A stretch of 21,912 bases of DNA from Oppiella nova (lineage: Eukaryota > Arthropoda > Arachnida > Sarcoptiformes > Oppiidae). Positions 1-11,363 of this stretch are shown here, one piece after another (the first letter of the stretch is position 1; every line of letters starts with the position of its first letter). The translations under genes and the position numbers were made by a program. The notes beneath the pieces are model-generated. The model made no database searches, was not told where the DNA came from, and saw only the letters and a list, made by a program, of their open reading frames with translations. The DNA is taken from the NCBI GenBank assembly GCA_905397405.1, contig CAJPVJ010000647.1, positions 1 through 21,912 on the forward strand. The letters are read 5' to 3'.

Positions 1-43
1 ACTTCAAATGTGAATTTGAAGGCACATACAGAATATTCTCGTT

Positions 44-45
<2 letters not shown>

Positions 46-75
<30 letters not shown>
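46..75 (+). repeat. (CT)n microsatellite
   Basis: Perfect CT dinucleotide run of about 30 bases. Confidence 0.97.
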
Positions 76-77
<2 letters not shown>

Positions 78-1465
78 GAGGTCTAGACTTTGGACAAGAA
101 TTTCTTTCTCATTCTTAAGATATTCTTATATTTGGAAAATATATTTTATTATATTTTAGTAAATTCATAATTAACTATGTTTATTATAATTAATACAAAT
201 TTATTAAAATTGGAAAACAATTTTAATTGTGTTTTTCTAAGTTGTTAAACTAATTACTAGGAGATTTGTAATCAATATGCGATCATTTTAGTATATTATT
301 GTGAGTAGTATTACATTTTTACCATGAATAAGTTTATTTATAAATATAAGATATAATTGTAATTATTATCTTATTAAAATTCTACCGTATATTTAGACAG
401 TATTTAATAAGTTATGATTTAAGTGTCATTTTGATTATTTATAATTAAAGAAAATAAATTATTAGTGTTTGAGTTTGAAAATACCTCACTTTTAATGTTA
501 CCGATTGAGTTATTTGCAAATTTAATTTATTTAATGCATTTTATATAGATTTTGCAACAATTCACTCAATACAAGTCAAATGAATAAAACAGTTTTGTTG
601 ACTCCTCGCTATTAAAAAATATTTTTTTTGCTAATCAATTACAAAGTATATGCTACTATTTTTAACATTAAAATATTTTAGATTCATTTCTAAATATAGT
701 TCAGTTTTAAAATCAATTGTTATTTGTTTGGGTAAATTTTTTAGAATATTTGAAAATAAATATCTAGGTAATATTCTCAAAAGATAAATGTAAAATTATA
801 TTTAAAGTCGAGTACAAATAAATCTGATCAGTTAGAATTACATTATTTGTATTAAATTATGATAAATAATAAAAAGTTACAAATCAGTAAAAATTTCACT
901 GTTATAATTCCTACCAAAACAATTATCTTAAATATCATAATTATATTTGATATTTATTGTAATTAAATATATACTTCAAAACATTTGCAAATTGTGTCTC
1001 AAATTCTCAAAAGTGTTCAAAAATGCTTAAATTATAAAGACTATATTTAAAATCAAAATAAGTGACAAAAGTAATAATAATGGTTAGAATGCTATCATTA
1101 AAGGCAAACATTTATATGTATTATATGTATAGAGAATGCAATGAATTCGTTGATAACCCGGATTGGAATTAAATCTAATTATGAAGTGTAAGATAACGTC
1201 TAATTATGATGTTTTCAAAGTAATCTTATGTAATGAAAGAGCCTTCAAATGATTTGAGACCTACAATGAGAGTAGAGTTAGTGTTTGTGTTATAGGGCTT
1301 CGCAAACAGCACTCGTAGTGTTTATAGAAATTTTCATATTTGAATACTTGTCCGCAAATCTGAATAATTTTGTGCTTTAATTCAATGAATTGTTAGGATA
1401 AATATTTGCTATATATTTAATGTACAAAACAAAATAATTTTAATCAATTCAATGATTACATGTAT
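76..1465. other. AT-rich noncoding DNA, nothing recognised
   Basis: Stops are frequent in all six frames. No repeat, RNA gene or motif was found by eye. Confidence 0.7.
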
Positions 1466-1468
1466 GAA

Positions 1469-1523
<55 letters not shown>
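1466..1523 (+). repeat. (GA)n microsatellite with regular AA interruptions
   Basis: GA run of 58 bases with GAAAG interruptions near 1466, 1488 and 1508, a spacing of about 20-22 bases. The 78-codon ORF across it (1460-1696) is an artefact of the repeat. Confidence 0.97.
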
Positions 1524-3003
1524 CTTTACTTTATACAGTATTGCATTTAATTCTGAACACACTATTCGTATATTTGAAAATAGGTTTGTATTTTGATTTT
1601 TGCTGTTTGACTAAAACCAGAAATGTCTCATTTATTAAATTAGGAAATTGTGTACACAATGAGAATGAGTTCCCTTTTAAACGAACTAAACAATAGACAA
1701 TAAGTTAAATAAAACAGACTTTCAATGCTGTCATCAATTTATTAATTTGATTTAAACACAAAGTTTATGTATTTTATTATATTATTAAATACACACAGTT
1801 TTTGAAGCTTTCATAATAAGTATACCAAAGGCTCACTCAAAACATTGACTTTAAGTCTAAGCAAATGCTGACAATACTGACACATATTTTATAGAAATAA
1901 ATTATTCTTAAAATACTTTTACGAAAATATTCTTCAATTAATAATATTTTCAGCACTTTATTATGAATTAAAAACACTGTCACTAAAGATATTTTATGAA
2001 TTTTTATTATAATTCTATGCAAACTGAAATTATTATAAAAAACTTAATTGAAAATATATACTGAAAATATAGTCATTTGAATTTATCGTAATTATCACTT
2101 AAGAATTATACGGTATATTAAATGATTAACATATTTGATAAATTTTTATATTAATTATAAAACTTAATATTGATTTATCATTATTACACTAAAGTATTAA
2201 TTTAAAGTATTAAATACTATATAAATTTTATATTTAAAAGCTTACATTTTTAGATAGTAACAACTTGACACTATCCAGAATATTCTTCAAAATAAATATT
2301 TAATTTTAAAAAGTGTACTTAATTTAGGATTTAATTAAAAAAGACAAATTTAATTTCATAAATTATTTAATAAAATATTTAAAAGCAAATTTGTCTAAAA
2401 ATAAAACCAATTTTAATTAAGTCCAGATTAAACCCAAGAAAGTTTTAAAAATATTTTTACTGTAAAAACTACTACTAAGTATATATAAGCAAAAAAAGTT
2501 TTGCCATTAAATGCATTTCCAAGAACTTCAAAGTAAAAATCATAACGTTATAAATATTTATGATTTTGTAAACTTTTTCAATACACTTAATGTTTGAAAC
2601 TTATTGAATACATGTCACAAACGATTAATGATTTGGAAACAAAATAGGAATATAAATAGTATTCCGGATAAACTCAACAAAAAATTCCTCAAATTGTTTA
2701 TTATTAATCCATATATTGATCACAAATTTTTAACTTCATTAAAATATCCATCAAAATTAATTTCCACAAAAAAAACTCTGCAAATAAATTATAAATAACA
2801 AATGGATACCAAACCCCAGGATTTATTGATAAAAATGTTCATTTCGTGGAAATTTTGGATTCAATTTTTTTTCTCACCGATTGTATGAGAAATTGTTTGC
2901 GTTTTTATTAAACACAATAATAAGAAAAATTGCTTTTTTTGACCACAAATAAGTGTCTGAAACGGTTTTTGGTGAGAAACACACTGTTCAGTGAGAAATG
3001 AAT
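1524..3003. other. AT-rich noncoding DNA, nothing recognised
   Basis: Only short AT-rich ORFs (1837-2022 minus, 2604-2798 plus) with Lys/Ile/Asn-biased content, expected by chance. Confidence 0.7.
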
Positions 3004-3041
3004 CAAAAATAGTATCGAAACGTTTGGAGTGGAGTGAGAGA
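3004..3041 (-). repeat. 38-bp dispersed repeat, inverted relative to 10752-10789
   Basis: The segment containing ATAGTATCGAAACGTTTGG is the exact reverse complement of 10752-10789, 7.7 kb away. At 10752 it abuts a long CT tract. Here only a GAGAGA stub remains. It may mark an old dispersed element end or a copied fragment. Confidence 0.9.
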
Positions 3042-4150
3042 AAAGTTTCACATTTTTCGCGCTGTATATAACATACAGTGTATAGAGAATTGTGAGTTCA
3101 CTATCGAAATGCGAAAATTAAGTTCAAAACCTATTGTGTGTGTGGAGTGGACTCTAAAAATACTTATCTTTTACTAAAGATTGTCTGAAGGATTAAATGC
3201 AAACTTCAAATTGCAATACAGTTTAGAAAAATAAGGCAAACTATAGACAGAAAAGGGATCTATTGATTGCTTCATAACAAAAAGTGTTGTGAAGAGTTTA
3301 ACTAAAAAGGTTTTGTATTAAAGACTTTTGTATGTTTGAGAAATTTTTTAAGACTCTCAACACTATATCCTATAAAAATAAAAGAGTTAAACAAAATGTC
3401 ATTTAATATAAGGGTTAACACCCATATAATATGTATGAACGGGACAGTTATGAAGTAAAATGCATTCAATTATTTAAATGGATATAAATGATTTTTGATG
3501 AACAAAACGAAAATTACTATAATATTTATATTAACTCTTGATTTAAGTTATGATAATAGGATGCAAGAATACATACATTACTACATATTTCTTACATGAA
3601 GTGATTAGTATGATATTTAAAAATAATACCTTATCCAATTTAAAACATGAGTACAATATATCATAAACTCATTTTCATTCAAGAATTTTATTATTAAATT
3701 TTGATTTAGCCTTTAATTCTGAGTTCGCTTATGAAAATACTTTAGCAAATATTCTGTATATTATTTTATTAGTCCAAAGTGTTTATGAAATTCATTAAAC
3801 TTTTAAAACAAAAAGAAATAATAAAATTTTCGTCACAATTAACTCTCATAAGTGAAATGCAGTGAAAATTTTAATTTAATTAATATAATTTAATATCTTA
3901 ATATGATATATAAGATAGGATTTTTGTACAAATCATAAAATACATTAAACACGTAATGCTTTTGGCAAATGTTTGCCAATGACTTTCGACGTATAAAACA
4001 GTTATCTAGTTATTGTTTAGCGAAAAATCATCACCAAAATGCTGGCTGACTGAATAGTAAAAATTTTATTTCATACATAACTGCAAAATTACATTATTCG
4101 CAAATATAATTAACTTTTCACAAGAGATGCAAACCTTTTAGGCATAAAAT
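3042..4150. other. AT-rich noncoding DNA with small palindromes
   Basis: A TATATAA-containing hairpin (CTGTAT…ATACAG) lies near 3063-3081, and an 8-bp-arm palindrome TTGGCAAA-TG-TTTGCCAA lies at 3962-3979. A 22-codon ORF from 3110 follows the TATA-like motif but is too short to judge. Confidence 0.6.
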
Positions 4151-4170
4151 AATGGCTACATTCTCGTCGA

Positions 4171-4326
4171 CTACGACAACACATACAACACTACACAATG
4201 GGTTATCTCTTTATTTTTCAATCCACAGTTCACTTCATACGACAGAATATTCTGTGTATCGAAAACTTTTGGGCCAATTATTCCGTGCGCTGTATTCGCC
4301 CCATACGAGTGCCCTGAGTATTGTGT
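4171..4326 (-). CDS. Candidate terminal exon, minus strand
   Basis: On the minus strand a CTGAC branch-like motif and AACATTAG precede 51 open codons ending in TAG. The frame reads TQYSGHSYGANTAHGIIGPK, then VFDTQNILSYEV, and later THCVVLYVLS. GHSYG matches the GxSxG nucleophile-elbow pattern of alpha/beta hydrolases, but a five-residue match alone is weak. The island is GC-richer than its surroundings. A 63-codon plus-strand ORF (4152-4343) overlaps it and looks less protein-like (Thr/Ser-rich). No further exon of a hydrolase is evident. Confidence 0.22.
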   Translation of the reverse strand, partial: TQYSGHSYGANTAHGIIGPKVFDTQNILSYEVNCGLKNKEITHCVVLYVLS

Positions 4327-4472
4327 CTAATGTTTTCAAATGAGTCAGTTATGCGAATAAAATCAATAAATTATATTTTTCAAGTGGTGTGTGCTTTTCG
4401 GCTAACACTTGCACAAAATGTATGATTCAATTATATTTCAACCAATTTTACATAGATGTATATATATGTATA

Positions 4473-4554
4473 TATAGTAAATATATAAGCGTTGAATAGT
4501 ACATATATATATATAAAATATATATGTATAGTAAATATATAAGCGTTGAATAGT
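4473..4554 (+). repeat. Two copies of a 54-bp-period repeat
   Basis: TATAGTAAATATATAAGCG plus the following TTGAATAGT occurs at 4473-4500 and again at 4527-4554. Irregular TA-rich sequence separates the copies. It is a short local duplication in noncoding DNA. Confidence 0.9.
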
Positions 4555-5112
4555 TGTGTGGAATTTATTCAGAATAATTCCCATTCAATCACTAGTAATG
4601 AATGGATTCTTTAGTTTTGTAATTACAATCCGATGACAGAGTGTTTGCACACATTTATCAATACGTTTGTGAGTTATTCTGTGGAAACTATTCTCGCTAT
4701 TAAAAGCATTTTCAAGACATTTGATATTTGAGTTTATAAATACTGGTGGCAACTGTAGTGTGAATCAAGCATATGACATATGGCACACACACTCACCTAA
4801 TTGTATCTGCCTTTCCCCTTAAGACAAGTAAAAAACAGCGTTTAAAATGACAGAACTTATTAAATTGTAATTAATTTTCCCATTTTTATGCACTTATTCT
4901 GACAGATGATAAAAAATTAATTTCTTATTAGACAATATCTCGACAAATAATCTAATAAATACTGACATTTAAGATAACTAAATATGAATAAAAGTGTACA
5001 AATTCAAATTTGTTTCATAAAAAATCATATTATTGTGTTTAGACCAAGATTAGATTCAAATGTTCAATTCAAAGCCCTATTGTGATTGACATTTAAGTCG
5101 AGTATTTTTATT

Positions 5113-5765
5113 GAAACCTTTAATATTGAAATAAATTAGAAATAAATAAATTCAATGTAATTCATGTGTGTATTACCTGTGAATACTATAAAGTGAATGA
5201 AATGTAGACTTTGAAACTTTATTATTTTTATTGATTTTTAAATCAAAAGTCAGTCTTTATTTTCAATAAGATTTTTTTAATACAATTTCAACCTTTTTTG
5301 AATATTTGACTTTATTTTCATTTACTTTTATAAGGTATCACTAGTGATAGAGAATTACATAGGAGATATTTTAGTATATTTTTGCAACTCTTGTTTTAAA
5401 TTATGTTACTTTTTTCCATGTAAATGTATATCAAGTCTAGAAACCAATTTTGAAATTGAATTTATTTGAATAATTATAATCATAAGTAGTAAAAATCAGA
5501 ATATCAAAAAGATTTCATCAATGTCAATCATGCATTTATTTCTTTCAAGAAATTACTCTGGAATTAAATATTTAAAAGCAATTCTCAATTGATATGAAAT
5601 TATCCATTAAATGCAATCAGAGATCATAGAGTATTAGATAGACTTCATTTAGTATTATAGTTATTAATAGTGATTTTGGAGTAAATCATATAATCCAGGT
5701 TATAAATCCCAAAATTATCTTTAATATAATTGACAGACATTCGCCCACTCATTGACCAATACTTA
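5113..5765 (+). repeat. Tandem duplication copy 1 (~650 bp)
   Basis: The copy begins GAAACCTTTAATATTGAAAT and ends CATTGACCAATACTTA. It is directly followed by copy 2. By eye the copies differ at about a dozen positions, roughly 98% identity, including several one-base length differences in T-runs. No ORF of note lies inside. Confidence 0.95.
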
Positions 5766-6415
5766 GAAACCTTTAATATTGAAATAAATTAGAAATAAAT
5801 AAATTCAATGTAATTCATGTGTGTATTACCTGTGAATACTATAAAGTGAATGAAATGTAGACTTTGAAACTTTATTATTTTTATTGATTTTTGAATCAAA
5901 AGTCAGTCTTTATTTTCAATAAGATTTTTTTATACAATTTCAACCTTTTTTTGAATATTTGACTTTATTTTCATTTACTTTTATAAGGTATCACTAGTGA
6001 TAGAGAATTACATAGGAGATATTTTAGTATATTTTTGCAACACTTGTTTTAAATTACGTTACTTTTTCCATGTAAATTTATATCAAGTCTAGAAACCAAT
6101 TTTGAAATTGAATTTATTTGAATAATTATAATCATAAGTAGTAAAAATCAGAATATCAAAAAGATTTCATCAATGTCAATCATGCATTTATTTCCATAAA
6201 GAAATTACTCTGGAATTAAATATTTAAAAGTAATTCTCAATTGATATGAAATTATCCATTAAATGCAATCAGAGATCATAGAGTATTAAATAGACTTCAT
6301 TTAGTATTATAGTTATTAATAGTGATTTTGGAGTAAATCATATAATCCAGGTTATAAATCCCAAAATTATCTTTAATATAATTGACAGACATTCGCCCAC
6401 TCATTGACCAATACT
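5766..6415 (+). repeat. Tandem duplication copy 2 (~650 bp)
   Basis: This is the second head-to-tail copy of the unit at 5113. A short changed patch (TTTCTTTCAAG versus TTTCCATAAAG) and scattered substitutions show that this is a real diverged duplication, not a duplicated read. Content is noncoding AT-rich DNA. Confidence 0.95.
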
Positions 6416-7169
6416 TTATGTCCGATATCTGACATGTCATACCAAACACTATAATTGTGTTTATTATATAAAATGACTTTTGTGAAATAGATTCTGTATA
6501 TATGTATACTTTTAAAAATTAATTATTATTTGAATGCTATTAATAATTAAATTAGTAACAAAAATTTAAAAGTATACTTCATTTTTGTAATGCAAATTCA
6601 CAATAGTTATTATAATTATGTAAAGTAAATTAGCTTAAGAATAAAAATAAAAGACATTTAAAAAAGAAAATATACAGTTATATCGGATAAAATATGACCC
6701 CAATCAAATGCAAATAAGACATAAGCAATAGTCTGCAATCCTACTCAACCAAAACCAGGATGATTTAGGATTAAGTGCAACAAACAGTATATTAAACAGC
6801 AACAAAAAACATACTAATATATCACAAGTAATGGCAAATATTTAATTTAGTCTTCAAAACAGTTGAAATAAAACAACAATAAAAATAGAAATCGCTGAAT
6901 TATTATAGATAATAGTAATCAGAAAGAATTAATTTCCAAAAAGTAATCATAAATTATATAAAAATTCTTTCTCATAAAAGATTTACTAATTCTGTACTTA
7001 AAAAAGTAAGCATGCTATTAATTCATTTATTTTTTGGCAATTCTTATAATAAATGTTAACACTGTTTGACATATAGTGGACAAACTTTTTGGGGACACTT
7101 AAGGGGTTGAATAGACATATAATTGATGTGTTGTTTTGGTGCTAAGGAATGGGAATATAACTGTATATA
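6416..7169. other. AT-rich noncoding DNA, nothing recognised
   Basis: Unique sequence after the 650-bp duplication. No convincing ORF or structured element. Confidence 0.65.
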
Positions 7170-7357
7170 AGTGTAAAGTATTAGATTAGGTGTGAGTCAC
7201 GAATGGCTCACAAATGAGAGATCGCATCAGAATATAGTCGATACACAAGAATAGATGAGACAAAAAGTTTTAGGAAATCAATCGAAAAGAATAGATGAGG
7301 TTATCAACGAAGAAATGAAGACGAATTGTATGGCATTGTATCGCTAAAAGAGTGAGT

Positions 7358-7381
7358 GGAGAGAGAGAGAGAGAGGGAGAG
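7358..7381 (+). repeat. (GA)n microsatellite
   Basis: GA run with one GGG interruption. Confidence 0.95.
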
Positions 7382-7705
7382 TCAGCGATGATGACTATAT
7401 GGACAGTTAGGACACCGATCGACACATATAGACAGACATCCGCTGAATGCAGAGAATGTGTTTGCGTTGTGTTTGTGCACAACGAGTGCAGACATACTCT
7501 GACTGACGAGTGAATGGGAGGCATAAGACAACACAAGACACAGACTGTGAGACAGTGGCCGACAATCTCTTGAGAGAATTGGATGACATTCTCCTCCAGA
7601 AACTAATGCTTCACTCATTTAATAGAGTTTTTGTTGTGTAAATAAACGCTAAATTACTCGCAAAATATGTGACGCCAGACAACTCGCCAACTCTTAAGCT
7701 CTCGG

Positions 7706-7747
7706 TCTCTCTCTCTCTCTCTCTCTCTCTCCCTCCCTCTCTCTCTC
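7706..7747 (+). repeat. (CT)n microsatellite
   Basis: CT run with a CCCTCCCT interruption near 7731-7738. Confidence 0.97.
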
Positions 7748-8418
7748 ATCTCATCTCTATTTGGCACTCGTTTTGGGTGCAGAATAGGAAAAAAAGTTAT
7801 GTTAACTCTTAAGATGTTTGGATTAGAGGAGGAAATATGTGCACAACAGAGATATGAAGAATTACTTGAAGTGTGATTTTATTCACATATAGTTTGAGTG
7901 CAGTTCACACTCTCATCACTGATGACCGACAATGCCATACAATGGGAGACAATATTCTGCAGTAATGAACACTATTTGCAACACTCATTGAACCCCATGT
8001 TCTGTGTTCTCTGCTCTCAATCATTAGTTTCTTAAATAGTTTTTGTATTAATAATTATTAATGACTATATTCTTTAGCACAATGGGTTTGTGAGCTTTTG
8101 TTTGGAAACCACTGAATAGGGATTTTAATTAATGAATTGTTAACCTTTAAATTTCATTGAATAAATTATAAATTAATTAAAAACAATATAATTATACATG
8201 AATGTATACTTTTTGGAGCAATTAAAATATTGCATAGCACTTAAACTTGTATACAGTATAAACAAAATTATCATTAATTTAATAGACATGTAATATTACT
8301 GTATTTATAATTTTCTTTTTAAACTTATAATAAAGTCTTATCAAATCAAATCATACATCAAATCAAAGTAATGTTTGTCAATATTTGAGTTAAAAATAGT
8401 TGTCATCCAGACACTTAC

Positions 8419-8528
8419 ACGTGATCGTGTCAAAACGCATTTGATGTAATGGAGTAACATATCGGTGCCGATAATCTCGTAATCGATGTGTACCGTCGAG
8501 TAGGTATAGCCCTTCGCACCGACATCGT
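8419..8528 (-). CDS. Candidate internal exon, minus strand
   Basis: On the minus strand an AG (…TATGTGAG) precedes a 110-base open stretch that reads DVGAKGYTYSTVHIDYEI, then IGTDMLLHYIKCVLTRSR, and ends CGT followed by GTAAGTG, a consensus splice donor. The stretch is much more GC-rich than its surroundings and many codons show a purine-any-pyrimidine pattern. The pyrimidine tract before the acceptor is weak. I do not recognise the protein. Other frames are also open across this GC-richer patch, so this stays a candidate. It could belong to the same minus-strand gene as 4171-4326, with long AT-rich introns. Confidence 0.3.
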
Positions 8529-8819
8529 CTCACATATAGTGACAACGTATGGCATATAATTCGTTGCCAAATGAATGAATGATACGTTTTGTTGTTAAGA
8601 AGTTTCAAACTTCAAACTAATCAACGAAATGAATGAATGAATACGAGTGGCGGTCATCTCGTCATGAGATTCAGTGCCAAATGGGAACGACTGGTGCGGA
8701 CACTACTACTCACTCACATCCTTAACAACTCATATAAACTAACTGTTCATTCATTAACACCCGAAACATCCAATAGTTTTCTGAACAAGTCGCACATTTT
8801 AAGTACTATTAGTCGTTAA

Positions 8820-9834
8820 GAATAATAAATGAGATGAGAATTATGTGCAGGAATTCATTTTATTGGTATTGCCTACCGGTGCTTCTTAACACCTAGAATT
8901 TCTAATTATCTATATACACTTTATTTGCAATTGATTATGAAAATTATCTTTATAATCTACTTGATATTAAAAAAGTTGTTTTAGGTTTCCCATGAGCACA
9001 TTAAACATATAATTATATGTTTGCATTACATATAAAATTAAACATTAATTTTAAATGTTATTATATTTTTGCTAAAAAAACCATTGAAAACAATGTGATT
9101 TTTACAGTATTAATGTATTATTTATTTCAAAGAATTAATTTAATGCCCTGTATTTGCAATTAACTTATTCTAACTTGTAAGCATAAAATAGCATTATTTT
9201 CTATATTAGTTATAATATATAAAACAAGTCATAAGACATTACAACTTACAATACATTGCTAAATAGCATTACTTTTATTATTATTATATACTTCTATAAA
9301 GGATACTAAATTAAATTTGTTATGAATTTTCTTTTATATAATAATAATTATATTTTCTTAGAAAAAAATTGCATTAATTATATTTTTTTAAATAACATAT
9401 TAAAACAAAATTAATTTATAATTAGAATTTAATATAAAATCTTCAGAAAAATATTCTCTCACTTAATATGCATTTATAAGAAGATTAACTCAATTTTTTG
9501 CTTACATTTCATTTCTTTAAGCATTAATTTATTTTGAAAAAGAAAAAAATCCACAGATTTTGTGATTTGGAGTTTTAAATATAAAAACTTATGTTTATTA
9601 TAGCGACTACAAGAATATTCTGTGTATATAAACCGTATATTTACTTATTATTCCATTCACTTCATCACATATTTTGAATATTATTTATTCTGATGACATA
9701 AAAAACTATTTTCCATAATATTTTAATTTTACACTTTCGCAGTCTCCCCGGATTTTCAAATGTCGACTACAAAACCATATTTTATTTAATTTGCAAATCA
9801 AAACAGATTTTTGAATTTTTAATCAGAATTAAGT
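8820..9834. other. AT-rich noncoding DNA, nothing recognised
   Basis: Long A/T runs with frequent stops in every frame. If 8419-8528 and 4171-4326 are exons, parts of the region could be intronic or upstream DNA. Confidence 0.6.
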
Positions 9835-9861
9835 GCCGGTTTAATCACAATAGCGCACAAC

Positions 9862-9951
9862 ATGCCCGGCCAATGGTGGCAGTCGCGCAAATTACATGCA
9901 AAATATGTGTGTTTTAATCATATTTCGCATACAAACCATCTGTTTGTTTAA
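9862..9951 (+). other. GC-rich patch with a 29-codon ORF
   Basis: A sharp GC-rich patch (GCGCACAACATGCCCGGCCA) sits in DNA that is otherwise mostly A and T. The ORF starting there reads MPGQWWQSRKLHAKYV and ends HTNHLFV-stop. It could be a first coding exon, a regulatory element or a degraded insert. A minus-strand frame is open as well, so strand is undecided. Confidence 0.15.
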
Positions 9952-9989
9952 TAACTGAGTGTTTGATGTGATGATTGGTGGCAAAGAAA

Positions 9990-10721
9990 GACGAGGAAAA
10001 AGTTAATTTTCATGTTTTGCATAATTTCTCAGTAAATATAATGTGAGACAATGTTATTGTTTAGGAATAAGAACCGCATATTTGTATTTAGTGTGTTGTA
10101 TAGTGTATAACTCAGTTTATAGGGCAAATGGTTATAATGTATTATATTTATGTAGGTATAGTATCTGTACATTATGATGAAGTATATATAATTAAAAAAA
10201 AGTAGTAGCAATTTGAAAATATTACATTACTGATTCATGTTAACCTATGTAGTTTATACTTTTAAAAATATTTATGTAAATAATCAATACAAATATTAAA
10301 AATGATAAAATGTTCCATTATAAAACATGTTTAATTTTAAGATTAACTAATATATTTTTATAAATTAGTTGATTTTATTATATTAACAATATTGCACTTA
10401 ATATTCTATTTAATTAAATATCTGTTTACAGTTATTAATAAAATAGTCGTTTACTTAATAAGGTTAATAATAATTATAAATTAAGCTTTAGCTAATATTT
10501 TAGCTTTTAATAATAATGTAAGAATAAAAATATTCAGTAAATACTTAAAATTTAGCAAAATTAAGAAATAAACTCAATTGATTTATGGTTGATATTATAA
10601 TCACAAAGAATATAACACTTCCCAATAAAATAAATATAATAATATTTTCATAGAAAAGAAAGAATTTTGCAAATAGAGTGCAATAAATACACATTTCCTT
10701 TGGGGAGAAATTATAATATGC

Positions 10722-10725
<4 letters not shown>
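9990..10725. other. AT-rich noncoding DNA, nothing recognised
   Basis: The minus-strand ORF at 10029-10211 is Ile/Tyr/Asn-rich and looks like chance. Confidence 0.65.

Positions 10726-10757
<32 letters not shown>
10726..10757 (+). repeat. (CT)n microsatellite
   Basis: Perfect CT run that abuts the 38-bp dispersed repeat. The minus-strand ORF at 10545-10769 beginning MEWSERERER is built on it and is not credible. Confidence 0.97.
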
Positions 10758-10762
<5 letters not shown>

Positions 10763-10789
10763 ACTCCAAACGTTTCGATACTATTTTTG
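10752..10789 (+). repeat. 38-bp dispersed repeat, partner of 3004-3041
   Basis: The segment contains CCAAACGTTTCGATACTAT next to the (CT)n tract at 10726-10757. Its last eight bases are also the first bases of the 77-bp inverted-repeat arm, so two different duplications meet here. Confidence 0.9.
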
Positions 10790-10858
10790 TGTCAGAGCAC
10801 AGGTACTGTACAGTATGTATAAAATTGTAGCCATATAAATAATAATGCGTTTAAATTT
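10782..10858 (+). repeat. Left arm of a perfect 77-bp inverted repeat
   Basis: The arm runs from TATTTTTGTGTCAGAGCAC to GCGTTTAAATTT. It contains the palindrome TACTGTACAGTA. The reverse complement is at 11137-11213, with a 278-base spacer. The right end of the arm coincides with the start of the direct repeat at 10858. Confidence 0.95.
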
Positions 10859-10952
10859 ATTATTGTATAGAAGAATGGCTTAAATTATGTTCAAATATTG
10901 ACTTTCTTTTAAACTTTACATTTCAACAATTCTTAGTCTCTCTCTCTCTCTC
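10858..10952 (+). repeat. Direct repeat copy 1 (~93 bp)
   Basis: The unit starts TATTATTGTATAGAAGAATG, ends ACAATTCTTAGTCTCTC and runs into a short CT tract. The second copy lies 429 bases downstream at 11287-11395. No mismatch is seen before the CT tract, whose length differs between the copies. Confidence 0.95.
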
Positions 10953-11136
10953 ATCACTCACTCTCTCCCTTATCTATAAAAATGCTTTAAGGCCTAAAAA
11001 TCTACAATTTGTTTAATTTCTATTTTTAATACAATCTCTTTGAAACTCTAAATAAATTATGCCAACGAATTCATTGATGTATATCATGGGCTCTCAATAT
11101 AATTATTTATTGAAAGTATGTGTTTATATGGGAATA

Positions 11137-11213
11137 AAATTTAAACGCATTATTATTTATATGGCTACAATTTTATACATACTGTACAGTACCTGTGCTC
11201 TGACACAAAAATA
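11137..11213 (-). repeat. Right arm of the perfect 77-bp inverted repeat
   Basis: This is an exact reverse complement of 10782-10858. It lies between the two copies of the direct repeat at 10858 and 11287. Confidence 0.95.
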
Positions 11214-11286
11214 AATATTAAAATTATAAAGAGTTTGTCGACTATTGTATGGATAGATATCTCATAGAATTTTGCTGAAAACACTG

Positions 11287-11363
11287 TATTATTGTATAGA
11301 AGAATGGCTTAAATTATGTTCAAATATTGACTTTCTTTTAAACTTTACATTTCAACAATTCTT

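Larger units (their letters stand above)
7170..7960. promoter_or_regulatory. GC-richer island framed by GA and CT tracts
   Basis: This is the longest GC-richer patch of the window, lying around a (GA)n tract at 7358-7381 and a (CT)n tract at 7706-7747. Overlapping short ORFs on both strands (for example 41 codons from 7388 on the plus strand, and 88 codons at 7270-7536 on the minus strand) compete and none is convincing. A 13-base motif, AAGAATAGATGAG, occurs twice (near 7248 and 7289). GA/CT tracts act as promoter elements in arthropods, so a promoter or 5' region is possible, but no core promoter is clear. Confidence 0.2.

Noticed and set aside
1460-1696. 78-codon ORF beginning MYERERERE
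   Set aside because: It is generated by translating a GA microsatellite, and the rest is AT-biased with no domain.
3062-3175. TATATAA motif followed by a 22-codon ORF
   Set aside because: TATA-like words are expected everywhere at this composition, and the ORF is too short to support a gene call.
7270-7618. Overlapping minus-strand ORFs of 88, 78 and 60 codons
   Set aside because: Several frames are open at once in a GC-richer patch, including plus-strand ones, and none has a recognisable domain or clear splice context.
10782-11213. 77-bp inverted repeat as a MITE-type transposon
   Set aside because: There is no target-site duplication or known terminal motif. It is entangled with a direct repeat, and local rearrangement explains it better.
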